The translations under genes and the position numbers were made by a program. From NCBI GenBank assembly GCA_017829075.1, contig JAGAJA010000058.1, positions 1 to 21,306 on the forward strand: a stretch of 21,306 nucleotides of DNA, given 5' to 3'. Below the pieces are notes generated by a model. That model was given only the letters and a program-made list of their open reading frames with translations, was not told the origin of the DNA and did not search any database. Every line of letters starts with the position of its first letter. Position 1 is the first letter of the stretch. Positions 7,139 through 15,008 of the stretch are shown here, one piece after another. The stretch comes from Oscillospiraceae bacterium. GTDB lineage: Bacteria; Bacillota_A; Clostridia; Oscillospirales; Ruminococcaceae.

Positions 7139-7539
7139 TTCCAGAACACCTCGCTGGTACCCTCGGCGGTAGCTGAGATAGTTATCGGTGTCGTACTGAA
7201 AACGAAAAAGCTGAAATCATAGGTAGTAGATACTGTCACCGTGAACGTGTTTCCAATCTGAATGTTGCCTGTTTTTGACCATGTAATGGTAGGATTGAGG
7301 TCGGGATGGAATTCGTTAAGGCGGTCAAGCCGTGTAGTTGTTTCTGTGCCGACACGACCGGCTATTTCAGCTTCGCGGCAAAGCTCGTTTGCATAGTTGT
7401 TGATCGTCATTTTCGTGATGAATACAGGTGCGATCTTAATGACTGCCACAAGCAATATCATCACAACCAGGACTGCAACAGAGATGTCGAAATATCCCTC
7501 GCCACGAGTAGATCTGAGCCGTTTAAGAAGTTTTTTCAT
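7135..7539 (-). CDS. TadE-like pseudopilin
   Basis: 134 residues from the ATG at 7539, which has AAGGAGG six bases upstream; the longer frame to 7593 overlaps TadC and lacks a site. The N-terminus is a basic leader ending in RSTRGEGYFDI, followed by a hydrophobic stretch (about 19-40). Cleavage after the first Gly of GEG would leave Glu1 and Asp5, so the usual Glu at +5 is replaced by Asp. The remaining 90 residues form a Thr/Ser-rich beta-type domain with VTVSTTYDFSF and VFSTTPITI strands, as expected for an exposed pilus subunit. The start follows the TadC stop, whose TAA is part of its ribosome binding site. Confidence 0.75.
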   Translation of the reverse strand: MKKLLKRLRSTRGEGYFDISVAVLVVMILLVAVIKIAPVFITKMTINNYANELCREAEIAGRVGTETTTRLDRLNEFHPDLNPTITWSKTGNIQIGNTFTVTVSTTYDFSFFVFSTTPITISATAEGTSEVFWK

Positions 7540-7549
7540 TCCTGCCTCC

Positions 7550-8446
7550 TTATCCGAACAGAATTCCCATGTTGCTGATAAGCTCCCAGCCAAGTACTAC
7601 AACATAGAGCAGCATCATGCACATCATCAGGAAGAACGACAGCCGGTGAACTTTTGGCGGTATCTTCAGCGCAATGCTGCGTAGGTGCTGGCGCTGTAAT
7701 TCCTCAAACCGAACGCTGAGTGTTTCCCAGTAAACCGAGGTATCGTCGCCGCGTATCATCTGAATGAATCCGCGGCACACTTCTGACAGATTGGTGCTGC
7801 CGATACGCCCCTCAAATCTGGTGATTGCGGCTTCGTAGTTGCCGGTACGCATATCCGCTATGGTTATCTCGATTTCCTCGTTGAGATACGGTGAGAAATT
7901 GTCCTTATGCCGTTCCAGGATTGAGATTACATCGTGCGTCATCTGTATCTCCTGGGATATAGCGTATACAAGCCGGGGCAAATCAAATTCGATTTGTTTG
8001 CGCTTTTCTTTTATGCAGGAATCGACTTTCTGCTTTTCCTGAAAGTATATAAGAATTCCCAGGGCGATAATCAGCAGCCCGAATATGGGCAGGAAGAAAA
8101 AGAACGGAATGGACAGCAGCATTATGACGGCGGATTTCACCAGCGCCCTTGCTGTGAACAGCTCAGGTGACATAGCGATGTTTGCTATTTTCAGGCTGTC
8201 GGTAAGCTCCTTTTTCTTGAATTCGTTCAGGTGAATGAACCGTGATACAAACAGCGCAATATCGTTGTATGTATTTTTAAAGCCGGCTGCAGAGGGACGA
8301 TTTCTCGAAGCGATAGACTTGATTGCATTAGTTGTACGCTTTGCCGGCACCTTTAACAGAATAAGAGCAAAGCAGTACAGTCCGCCTGCAAACACAAGGC
8401 TTATCACAGCGATTGCTGCGTAGAGTGCAATATTGTATATACTCAT
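7550..8446 (-). CDS. tadC: TadC-like pilus inner-membrane platform protein
   Basis: 298 residues, with ATG at 8446 and an AGGTG site seven bases upstream; six bases separate it from the TadB stop. It has an N-terminal membrane segment (about 8-30), a central hydrophobic pair (about 110-135) and C-terminal membrane segments (about 265-295), with a cytoplasmic helical T2SF-type domain between them (about 150-250, with PRLVYAISQEIQMTHDV). TadB and TadC together form the membrane platform on which TadA drives pilin extrusion. Size and topology match the family. Next to TadB on one side and the pseudopilins on the other, as in complete tad operons. Confidence 0.85.
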   Translation of the reverse strand: MSIYNIALYAAIAVISLVFAGGLYCFALILLKVPAKRTTNAIKSIASRNRPSAAGFKNTYNDIALFVSRFIHLNEFKKKELTDSLKIANIAMSPELFTARALVKSAVIMLLSIPFFFFLPIFGLLIIALGILIYFQEKQKVDSCIKEKRKQIEFDLPRLVYAISQEIQMTHDVISILERHKDNFSPYLNEEIEITIADMRTGNYEAAITRFEGRIGSTNLSEVCRGFIQMIRGDDTSVYWETLSVRFEELQRQHLRSIALKIPPKVHRLSFFLMMCMMLLYVVVLGWELISNMGILFG

Positions 8447-8452
8447 GTCACA

Positions 8453-9382
8453 TCACCTCTTGTACTGAATGGGCTGAGTGTACTTGTATGCCAGGATCAC
8501 CGTCACGATCACGACTATTGCGACAATGGAATTTACCACCTGTCCGACAAAGGTGTCGGTAAGCACCTTGAACCAGTCTGAGTTGAGAAAATACAGAATC
8601 GGGTAATTTGCCAGCAGGATAAACACCATCATAACGTGTTCGCGGCGTGGACTCATCAGCATATTCCGAAGTTCTGCATTGATAATGCGCACGTTCGAAA
8701 GCTTTGTAGTGATGGGCTGGAGAGTCTTCTTCAGCGTAACGTTATCCTGGCACTCAATAAGGCTGTCGCACCACTCATGGAATATCTCATTATTGATTTC
8801 TCCCTTGAGCTGCTCGATAGCCAGCTTCACATTGGAATTGATGAGTTTCGTCTGGGTGAGGAACTTCCGGAAAGCCTGCTGAACCGGCGGATTGATGTAG
8901 TCAATGGACTGCTCCACAGCGTAGATGATATCATCATTGGACACATAGTTGGTCGTGATGATTGAAAGCGCCGTTTCCAGTTCTTCGGAGATACGCCGGT
9001 TGTAGTTGGAAAGCAGTACATTGACGTAAGCATACGGAAGTATCACGCATATACCCGAAAAAATGGGTATAAGAAGCAGATTCTGGAGCAGAGCCGCCAG
9101 CAGAAATCCAGCGCAGATACCGATAAGAGAAACAGAAATCAGCAGAGAAAACTTGTTCTCAGAATGTGTGGCTATAAGTGCATTCTTAATATTCATGATG
9201 GCAGTCTGAAGCCGGTTCTGCTTTACCTTGCCCTGGGCTTTTGCTACACGATACTTTAAGCTGCGCTGGCGTGACATCAGCGACATAATGTCCTGTGTTA
9301 TTATTTCGGGAGTTATGCCGAGCAGGATAACAATGCCGGCGGACATAAGCAGAGCGCCGAAAAGATAAATTACTCTATCCAT
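8453..9382 (-). CDS. tadB: TadB-like pilus inner-membrane platform protein
   Basis: 309 residues, ATG at 9382 with AGGAGGT six bases upstream and overlapping the TadA stop by one base (TAATG). An N-terminal membrane segment (about 5-22), a pair at about 80-127, then a helical T2SF-like cytoplasmic domain (about 130-245, with ELETALSIITTNY) and two C-terminal segments (about 250-268 and 285-303). This is the usual TadB layout and length. It partners TadC and is the docking site for the TadA ATPase. Gene order tadA-tadB-tadC-tadE-tadF is standard for Flp/Tad clusters. Confidence 0.88.
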   Translation of the reverse strand: MDRVIYLFGALLMSAGIVILLGITPEIITQDIMSLMSRQRSLKYRVAKAQGKVKQNRLQTAIMNIKNALIATHSENKFSLLISVSLIGICAGFLLAALLQNLLLIPIFSGICVILPYAYVNVLLSNYNRRISEELETALSIITTNYVSNDDIIYAVEQSIDYINPPVQQAFRKFLTQTKLINSNVKLAIEQLKGEINNEIFHEWCDSLIECQDNVTLKKTLQPITTKLSNVRIINAELRNMLMSPRREHVMMVFILLANYPILYFLNSDWFKVLTDTFVGQVVNSIVAIVVIVTVILAYKYTQPIQYKR

Positions 9383-10866
9383 TAACGCACCTCCTCCGAA
9401 TATTTCCTAAGCGTATCCTCGGGAACGCCATTTTCGAGCATTCTGTCGTGCAGCTCCTTTGATATGGGATTTACTCTTACAAACTCGCCGTCGATTACGA
9501 TCTTGCCATCTATTTTCTTTTCGGATTTTACATTGTATTTCCAGAGTGTACGCGTAATGGCTTTGCTCTCTTCCACATTTACACCGATGCATTCCGCTAC
9601 TTCCATGATATGACGCCTGCCGTCATCAAGCTTCTTGAGGAATACTGCAATCGGAAATGCTTCCGTAACAAATGACAGAAGAGTATTCATCGGAGTATCA
9701 CCATAAAGCTGCATACAGAGCGTTGCAAGACGTGGATATACGCCTTTTACGCCAGAAGCGTGAGTTGTCGTGAGTACCGTGTGTCCGGTTCGTGCTGCTT
9801 CCTGCGCTTCCCATGCTTCCTCGTTCTTCATTTCGGCAACGCATATACTATCCGGATCCATTGTCAGGCACTTGGTGAGCAGGTCGCGCATGGTTACACA
9901 GCGGCTCGGATCGTCACTTTCGTAAGTAACAAAATGAACGACATTGTTGATTGCTTTTCCTTTATCATCATATTTCTTGAGCATAAACTCACGCACGGAT
10001 TTTTCGATGGTGATAAGACGTCTGTCGTCCGGAAAGTTGCTCATAATATCAGCCATGAACGTTGTTTTTCCAGAACCTGTTGCGCCGGCATACACCTGAG
10101 AAATGCCATGTATGAACGATATAACAAGGAAGTCGTATATTTCCTCTGTACACATTTCGCTCTCAATGAACTGCTTCTTGGTTATCTTGCAGGGGTTGAC
10201 GATACGGATAGACACGGCAACACCGATATCTTCGCCTACAACCAGCGAATGCACGGCAGAAATACGGATATTTTTGTCAAGAAATCCGGTGACAAGCGGT
10301 CGGGAAGCATCGAATACCAGCTTGTTATTATGAAGCATACGGCGCACTACATCGAGGGCGTGCTGCGGTGATGTGAAATGCTCTTCCAACTTATATGGAT
10401 TACCCTTTGAGGGAATAATCTGTATGTCGTCCCAGGCATTGATGTTGATTTCCTCAATGTCCTTCCGAGCGAGAAGCGGCGTCAGGAATGAATATTCCGC
10501 CATTTCGCGGTAGAGCTGGTCAGCAGCGTCCGCAAGCGTAACACCAGCAATGTAGTAGTTATTATCTTTCATATACTGCTTGATAAGCTGCTTCATGGTA
10601 TCGCGCTTGTCCGACGAGTACAGTTCAAGTCCGTATGTTTTGGACATATATTCCTGTGTTGCATGGAGGAGCTGATCGAACTTCAGCATTACTCGGGATA
10701 CTTCCTTGACATTTCCGGAATCGGCGATTACCACTTCGCCCTTTTTGTGCTTCGCCCTGGCTTCGGGCTTTGCAGAATCTGATTCGGCGCTTTTCTCTAG
10801 AGAAACGTGCTCGGTGTCTTCCTGGGGTTCGTCCTTTTTGAAAAGATTTTTGAAAGAAAATCCCAT
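9382..10866 (-). CDS. tadA: TadA/CpaF secretion ATPase
   Basis: 494 residues from the ATG at 10866, seven bases after AGGAGG; the ATG at 10872 would sit on the site. It is the motor of Tad pilus assembly and belongs to the same superfamily as VirB11 and PulE. Residues 1-50 are a charged linker. The N-terminal domain follows (about 55-225), then Walker A GATGSGKTT (261-269), an Asp-rich Asp box around ITIEKS, a Walker B-like DSICVAEM (339-346), and the GHT-VLTTTHASG His box (361-371). All catalytic motifs are intact. It starts two bases after the CpaE-like stop. In this locus it is the only VirB11-class ATPase, which the Gram-positive conjugation apparatus normally lacks. Confidence 0.95.
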   Translation of the reverse strand: MGFSFKNLFKKDEPQEDTEHVSLEKSAESDSAKPEARAKHKKGEVVIADSGNVKEVSRVMLKFDQLLHATQEYMSKTYGLELYSSDKRDTMKQLIKQYMKDNNYYIAGVTLADAADQLYREMAEYSFLTPLLARKDIEEININAWDDIQIIPSKGNPYKLEEHFTSPQHALDVVRRMLHNNKLVFDASRPLVTGFLDKNIRISAVHSLVVGEDIGVAVSIRIVNPCKITKKQFIESEMCTEEIYDFLVISFIHGISQVYAGATGSGKTTFMADIMSNFPDDRRLITIEKSVREFMLKKYDDKGKAINNVVHFVTYESDDPSRCVTMRDLLTKCLTMDPDSICVAEMKNEEAWEAQEAARTGHTVLTTTHASGVKGVYPRLATLCMQLYGDTPMNTLLSFVTEAFPIAVFLKKLDDGRRHIMEVAECIGVNVEESKAITRTLWKYNVKSEKKIDGKIVIDGEFVRVNPISKELHDRMLENGVPEDTLRKYSEEVR

Positions 10867-10868
10867 TA

Positions 10869-11606
10869 TCATTCCTCCTTCATTATTATTTCCGCAAGCG
10901 ATTTTATGGTCGTGTTATATGTGCGGTCATCAACGCCTTTGGTCAGCAGCGTACCCTGATTGAGATATTCCGCTGCTTTCGGGCAGTAAGGAATTGTGCC
11001 GGAAATACGTCCCATTGCGTTTTTCATGGCAGCTTCGTCCTGCTTGAAAACGCTGCTGAGTGACATCATTCGAACGAACTTACGGTATGTATACTGCTCT
11101 GACTGTAATATCGGCTCCTGCGACCCGTCGAAAACCAGGCCGTTAGTGTCGCAGGTGAGCAGTTCAATAACCACATCAGCGGTAATTACAGCCTTTGCCG
11201 TCAGTTTGCTCTGTGAAATATCAGACGTGCAGTCAACGATGATGTCCGTGTCAGACTGCTGTCTGAGCTGCATATACAGATCATCAATGCGTTCCTGTGA
11301 TACAACTGCATAAGTATTGGCATTCTCGCGTATGTTGTAGGACAGTATTCCAACATGGTCTGTTGCCATGTAGATATTCTTGAGAATCATATCACGATCG
11401 AAATCGACAGAGGAAAGAGCCTTGCCCAGAGAACCGGCGAACTTGCTCTCAAGAGGAGCCGCAATAGGAAGAAGCGGTTTGGTAGTATCAGCGCCGACAA
11501 GAATAATGTTGGTTCCCTTAGTAGCCATATACCTGGCAAGGGAAAGCGCCGTGGTTGTCTTGTAGCTTCCGGAGTTTCCGTATACGGCAATAATCTTATG
11601 CGCCAT
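10869..11606 (-). CDS. CpaE/TadZ-like P-loop ATPase
   Basis: 245 residues from the ATG at 11606, which has GAGGA eight bases upstream; the frame extends to a GTG at 11621 without a better site. The N-terminus is a deviant Walker A, GNSGSYKTT (10-18), in a MinD/ParA-like fold, followed by VGADTTKPLLP and, near residue 125, IIVDCTSD, the switch II strand. TadZ/CpaE proteins position and help assemble the pilus machine at the membrane. The protein is shorter than typical CpaE because the N-terminal receiver-like domain is missing. It overlaps the CpaB stop by 11 bases and precedes TadA, as in canonical operons. Confidence 0.8.
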   Translation of the reverse strand: MAHKIIAVYGNSGSYKTTTALSLARYMATKGTNIILVGADTTKPLLPIAAPLESKFAGSLGKALSSVDFDRDMILKNIYMATDHVGILSYNIRENANTYAVVSQERIDDLYMQLRQQSDTDIIVDCTSDISQSKLTAKAVITADVVIELLTCDTNGLVFDGSQEPILQSEQYTYRKFVRMMSLSSVFKQDEAAMKNAMGRISGTIPYCPKAAEYLNQGTLLTKGVDDRTYNTTIKSLAEIIMKEE

Positions 11607-12450
11607 GAGCTGCTTCCTCACTTCCTGCAGGAGCGTTATTCTGATTTTTATTTTCGGGAATATTCATCGCCGGCTGAGCTTCCTCGGTATCAGATTCAGA
11701 TGTAGCTTCTGCTGTTTCATCAGCGCCGCCAGTAAGGAGGTCAAGCTGTGCTTTAAGGCACTTCTGCTTGTATTCTTCATCGCCGCGGCATACGAATATT
11801 GCATGAAGAGAAGTGTTTTCGCATTCTGCTAATTTCAGCGCCTGTGCTCTGTCCTGCAGAATGATAGTCACAGTCGCATAGAGGGACTGATCCTCCTCGT
11901 CTTCCGCATTCGCATTAACTTCGCCGTCATTATAAGTGTTATCGGAACCTTTGTCCGAAGTGGTCGCAAGGACCTCTACATACTGGAGTTCCTCAAAAAT
12001 CTGCGCCTTATCGTCCTCGTCAACGGAAACGATCTGGATAATGTCGCCCTGCTGGAGCTTGCCAGAAAGTCCGTTTGCAAGAGATTTGACTGTAACGGAC
12101 ATAGCGGTTTCGTTTGGCTTCAGCTGACGGAGCAGGCTGTCCGAAGTGTCTATTGTATCTGAGAGCTTCTTATCGTTGAAGCTGTCGCCGGCGAACATAG
12201 CAGTAATGGAATACTTGCCGATTATCTTTTTCGGGTCATTCTGCATATCTGCCGGCAGGTTCATAGAGCCTACTTCAACAGCTTCGAGCATAGAGCCGGT
12301 GATCTGAACTCCCTGCGGAATGTCCTGCTTCAACCTGATTATAGTTGTTTTGCTTGCGAGAATAGTATTGAACAGCGGAGATATGCCGAAGCAAAGTCCG
12401 ATTGCTGCTACGATCAGAACAATTCCGATAAGCGTGCGGTTTTTTAACAT
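11596..12450 (-). CDS. cpaB: CpaB/RcpC-like pilus assembly protein
   Basis: 284 residues, ATG at 12450 with GGGAGG upstream and overlapping the prepilin peptidase stop by seven bases. An N-terminal membrane anchor (about 7-26) is followed by a SAF domain (about 38-100, with DIPQGVQIT) and a CpaB/RcpC-type domain (about 105-240, with VKSLANGLSGKLQQGD). The C-terminal 50 residues are Glu/Ala/Asn-rich and low in complexity. In Flp pilus systems this protein forms the periplasmic or cell-wall-side part of the assembly machine, and in Gram-positives it would lie outside the membrane. Confidence 0.85.
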   Translation of the reverse strand: MLKNRTLIGIVLIVAAIGLCFGISPLFNTILASKTTIIRLKQDIPQGVQITGSMLEAVEVGSMNLPADMQNDPKKIIGKYSITAMFAGDSFNDKKLSDTIDTSDSLLRQLKPNETAMSVTVKSLANGLSGKLQQGDIIQIVSVDEDDKAQIFEELQYVEVLATTSDKGSDNTYNDGEVNANAEDEEDQSLYATVTIILQDRAQALKLAECENTSLHAIFVCRGDEEYKQKCLKAQLDLLTGGADETAEATSESDTEEAQPAMNIPENKNQNNAPAGSEEAAHGA

Positions 12451-12860
12451 GAAATTAAAACCTCCCTAAAAATAATTGCTGCCATTCCTGCTCCAGATAA
12501 AAAGGGAGCTAGCGGCAGCAATTTGTTATTCGTGATTTTTCCCACTACAACAGCTACTGTGAGTGCAACGGCAAGTGAACAGTATCCGGTAAACGCTCCG
12601 AGAACCCAGCCGAAAGCCGCACATAGCTTTACATCTCCCATGCCAAAGCCATTGGTGAGAAAGTTGACTGCCATTAGCGGCAGAAAAAGTCCAAACAAGC
12701 CTACCATTCGTTCCACTGTTGGTGTGGTGCTTATGAACGGGCTTGCAAGAATGAGTACTACCGGGGCGAAGTTCGATATTTCGTGGCGGCGTATATCCTG
12801 ATAGGATATTCCGAAAAGATAAATTGCCACCAGCGAAAAAACAGTCACTTGATATCCCAC
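12444..12860 (-). CDS. tadV: Type IV prepilin peptidase, A24 family (TadV/CpaA)
   Basis: 138 residues from the GTG at 12860; a second GTG at 12848 overlaps the PrgI stop as GTGA and is an equally plausible start. It is an integral membrane aspartyl protease with the two catalytic Asp motifs: YQDIRRHEIS near residue 22 and GMGDVK near residue 75. Several hydrophobic segments surround them. There is no N-methyltransferase domain, as in TadV/CpaA. It would cleave the leader of the TadE, TadF and GEGY-type pilin-like proteins of this locus. It overlaps PrgI on one side and CpaB on the other, so it joins the conjugation genes and the pilus genes in one transcript. Confidence 0.9.
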   Translation of the reverse strand: MGYQVTVFSLVAIYLFGISYQDIRRHEISNFAPVVLILASPFISTTPTVERMVGLFGLFLPLMAVNFLTNGFGMGDVKLCAAFGWVLGAFTGYCSLAVALTVAVVVGKITNNKLLPLAPFLSGAGMAAIIFREVLISC

Positions 12861-13168
12861 GTCGCAGTGTAGATGTACTTGTATTGCTTCTGGGACTTGT
12901 GGAAATGTATTATATCAGATATCTGACCAACAACAGATATCCGAGTATACGGATCCTTGCGTACAGCCATCATGGTGCCAGCCGCGCCAATCATCAGCGC
13001 AACTATCAGTGCAAGGAGCTGCCCGGTAAAAATAAGCAGCAGCGCTCCAATTATTCCTGAACCGAGTATTCCGACAAAGAACTGTCGCAGCTCTCTGCCG
13101 CCGAAACCTGGAAAGTATTCCTGGTCAATGGAAAGACCATACGGAATATATAGCTTGTCATCGTCCAT
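12845..13168 (-). CDS. PrgI-like conjugation membrane protein
   Basis: 107 residues, ATG at 13168 with AAGGAGG five bases upstream. It opens with an extended segment, IPYGLSIDQEYFPGFGGREL, then a hydrophobic pair (about 28-67) and a charged C-terminus ending in a TATWDIK tail. This matches the PrgI family, small two-helix membrane proteins of Gram-positive transfer systems that associate with VirB4 and are usually encoded next to it. Here VirB4 lies about 8 kb downstream, beyond the Tad genes. Its last codons overlap the prepilin peptidase start by 16 bases, or by 4 if the GTG at 12848 is used. Confidence 0.8.
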   Translation of the reverse strand: MDDDKLYIPYGLSIDQEYFPGFGGRELRQFFVGILGSGIIGALLLIFTGQLLALIVALMIGAAGTMMAVRKDPYTRISVVGQISDIIHFHKSQKQYKYIYTATWDIK

Positions 13169-13178
13169 GTGTGCCTCC

Positions 13179-13397
13179 TTAGTAACCGTTTCCGAGATAC
13201 GATATCAGAATTTCTTTTATCGGGAATATCAGCTGCGCAATTATCAGCATTACCACTGAATTTTTGATACGCCTTTTGTATCGAGCAGCTTCATCCTCCT
13301 CGTGCATGAGTTTTGTAGCACAAAAGATGATTCTCATAATCAATCCGGCTGAAATGATCCCCTGCATACACAGGCTTAGTGTGTTAAGAGTATCCAT
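13179..13397 (-). CDS. Small two-helix membrane protein of the transfer operon
   Basis: 72 residues, ATG at 13397 with AGGTGA upstream. Two hydrophobic segments (about 10-28 and 46-66) are separated by a charged loop containing HEEDEAARYKRRIK, and the tail ends in GNGY. The topology is like VirB2/VirB3-size channel components, but the sequence does not let me name a family. It sits between the VirB6-like halves and PrgI, in the cluster of small membrane proteins of the transfer channel. Confidence 0.7.
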   Translation of the reverse strand: MDTLNTLSLCMQGIISAGLIMRIIFCATKLMHEEDEAARYKRRIKNSVVMLIIAQLIFPIKEILISYLGNGY

Positions 13398-13405
13398 TTG
13401 TTCAC

Positions 13406-13744
13406 CTACTTAGTAAACACGCTTTTGGCAAGCGAAGCGACATGGACCGTCTGGAATACTGTGTTGCCAATGTGTCCGTCGCCGCCGGTGGGGACAAGGA
13501 ATTCTCTGAGTATCTTGGGCATTGATATGGCAGCAATCATGCAGGCTATACCCCAGAATATGTTTACACTTGTAATCAGGGTTGCATTAAGCATTAGTGA
13601 AAGTCCTATTTTGCAAAGCATAATCTGAACGATCGTAGTCGCAAATGCTTTAACGAACTGATTGACATATGCACGGAATACGCCTTTGTCGTTATCAAGC
13701 AGTCCCACACAGGCAAGTGGTACTCCAATGCGCATGATCATCAT
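13406..13744 (-). CDS. VirB6/TrbL-like channel protein, C-terminal part (second frame)
   Basis: 112 residues. It starts with ATG-ATG-ATC-ATG immediately after the stop of the upstream frame, and reads MMIMRIGVPLACVGLLDNDKGVFRAYVNQF in family style (key residues: RIGVPLAC, GVF), then hydrophobic segments and a GGDGHIGN turn near the C-terminus. The preceding in-frame codons read Gly-Val-Glu, so the protein naturally continues the upstream frame as GVEMMIMRIG. It is therefore the C-terminal part of one polytopic VirB6/TrbL-type protein, split by a frame shift near a GGGG run. It could still be made by re-initiation, since the stop and start are adjacent. Confidence 0.8.
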   Translation of the reverse strand: MMIMRIGVPLACVGLLDNDKGVFRAYVNQFVKAFATTIVQIMLCKIGLSLMLNATLITSVNIFWGIACMIAAISMPKILREFLVPTGGDGHIGNTVFQTVHVASLAKSVFTK

Positions 13745-13745
13745 T

Positions 13746-14258
13746 TCAACGCCCCGCCATAAACGACAGGAGCAATATCAGGTAGCATATAATGAATATC
13801 AGTCCGCATATTGCAGGAACTATTCCCAGACTGGTTATGGAATTGACCCATTCAACGGTCGGATTGCAGTTTGAATTTATTCGTTCAATGATGGTATTCG
13901 TGATATCGCGGAATATATCGACAAATAATCCGTAGAGCCATTGGAATATCAGCGCAGTTCCTACCGCCCGGACAAAATTAGTCAGCAGTAAAAACGGATC
14001 TGCGTCCGGATCACCGTCAGTCCAGAGGACATAGATGTCAAAGGCTTTCTTCAAGAATTTGAGGATTATAAGGCTTATTCCCACACCATATGATATGGGC
14101 ATTATAAGTCCAAAAAACTCCACTCCTGTTATCGTCTGCATTGTAATTCCACTATTGAATACGACATCATACAGACCTACAAGCATTTCCGACGAGAAAA
14201 AAAGCGACACAATTCCTGATAGAATTGCTCCGATAAGAATGATGAGTATAAAAGTCAT
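13746..14258 (-). CDS. VirB6/TrbL-like channel protein, N-terminal part
   Basis: 170 residues, ATG at 14258 with GAAAGG upstream. It contains several membrane segments (about 2-22, 45-70 and 145-168), and between them KKAFDIYVLWTDGDPDADP, a stretch I recall as typical of the TrbL-like proteins of clostridial elements. It ends in LSFMAGR and a TGA at 13746. The downstream gene continues the same protein in a different frame, and 170 plus 112 residues is close to the full size of such proteins. The product would be the polytopic core of the transfer channel. Confidence 0.85.
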   Translation of the reverse strand: MTFILIILIGAILSGIVSLFFSSEMLVGLYDVVFNSGITMQTITGVEFFGLIMPISYGVGISLIILKFLKKAFDIYVLWTDGDPDADPFLLLTNFVRAVGTALIFQWLYGLFVDIFRDITNTIIERINSNCNPTVEWVNSITSLGIVPAICGLIFIICYLILLLSFMAGR

Positions 14259-14280
14259 TTATGTGCCTTTCTCATCTGAA

Positions 14281-14306
14281 ATAGGGGCGCAGTAATGCGC
14301 CCCTAT
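14281..14306. repeat. Perfect intergenic hairpin downstream of the pilin-like gene
   Basis: ATAGGGGCGC (14281-14290) is the exact inverse of GCGCCCCTAT (14297-14306) around a six-base loop. It lies between the pilin-like gene (stop at 14327) and the VirB6-like gene (start 14258). On the minus strand only TATTTCAG follows, without a T run, so it is more likely an mRNA stabiliser, processing site or attenuator than a full terminator. Confidence 0.75.
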
Positions 14307-14326
14307 CAACGATGAATGCCGATGTA

Positions 14327-14575
14327 TTAAGCGGCATCGAACAGTTCATTAACTTCTGTATTGACCCTCGGCATGATTACTGTGTTGAACAGTACAACCA
14401 GCCCTGCGAGGAGCAGTCCGCCGATTACAACGGCGATGATGATCTTGACAGCAGTATCAACGTATCCCTCGCCGGTTGTGTCCAGCGCCCTTGCCTTGAG
14501 CATAAGCGCCTTTTCTCTTGCTGCTTCCTTTGCCAGGAATGCCTTGAAAATGAGCTTGTTTCTGATTGTCTTCAT
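14327..14575 (-). CDS. Small pilin-like membrane protein (GEGYVD motif, DUF6133-like)
   Basis: 82 residues, ATG at 14575 with AGGAGG nine bases upstream. A long basic leader (about 1-34) ends in DTTGEGYVDTAVK, followed by a hydrophobic stretch (about 43-66) and a short Asn/Glu-rich tail. From memory this is the DUF6133 pattern found in clostridial conjugative elements. If cut after the first Gly, the mature protein would start Glu-Gly-Tyr-Val-Asp, putting Asp at position +5 where type IV pilins have Glu. The TadE-like protein at 7135-7539 shares the same GEGYxD motif. It is a good candidate for the major pilin subunit, and a stable hairpin follows it. Confidence 0.8.
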   Translation of the reverse strand: MKTIRNKLIFKAFLAKEAAREKALMLKARALDTTGEGYVDTAVKIIIAVVIGGLLLAGLVVLFNTVIMPRVNTEVNELFDAA

Positions 14576-14595
14576 GTTAGAAATCCTCCTGTAAA

Positions 14596-14964
14596 TTAAA
14601 ATCTTTCGTTCACGTCGTCTTCTTCATAATCCTCAGCTGACGTGTTGGCTTCGGACTGTGTATCGTCATGCGCCGCATTGGTCTGAAGCTCGTTCAGACG
14701 TTCTTTGTAAGCGCCAATGACCGCCTCTGATATTGCTGTTCTAAGCTCTGCGGTAAGCGGAAAAGCAATATCGTAATACTTGGTGTTTCCCTTATCGTCA
14801 ACACCTTTCTGCTGGGGCATATTCACAAACATACCCTTTGAGCCGTTCATAAGGCTGAGATTGCGAACGACAAAGGCTCCGTCAATGGTAATGCTTGCAG
14901 TCGCAAGTCGATTACCATTGCTCGATAAAATGCGTATGCTCCTGGGTTCGCATGAAATATTCAT
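14596..14964 (-). CDS. spoVG: SpoVG-family protein
   Basis: 122 residues from the ATG at 14964, seven bases after GGAGG; the frame to 15006 lacks a site. It contains RSIRILSSNGNRLATASITIDGAF, NLSLMNGSKGMFVNMPQ and YYDIAFPLTAELRTAI, the three conserved blocks of the SpoVG RNA/DNA-binding fold. The C-terminal 40 residues are acidic. SpoVG proteins are global RNA-binding regulators; versions inside conjugation operons are common in Firmicutes elements and may act on transfer-gene mRNA. It sits between the VirB2-like gene and the pilin-like gene. Confidence 0.9.
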   Translation of the reverse strand: MNISCEPRSIRILSSNGNRLATASITIDGAFVVRNLSLMNGSKGMFVNMPQQKGVDDKGNTKYYDIAFPLTAELRTAISEAVIGAYKERLNELQTNAAHDDTQSEANTSAEDYEEDDVNERF

Positions 14965-15008
14965 GATGTTTCCTCCGTAAGAAGTTTTGCTGAAAGGAAT
15001 TACCAAAG

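Noticed and set aside
9760..10371. A 203-codon plus-strand open frame across tadA
   Set aside because: It is antisense to a strongly conserved ATPase, has no ribosome binding site pattern and no recognisable domain.
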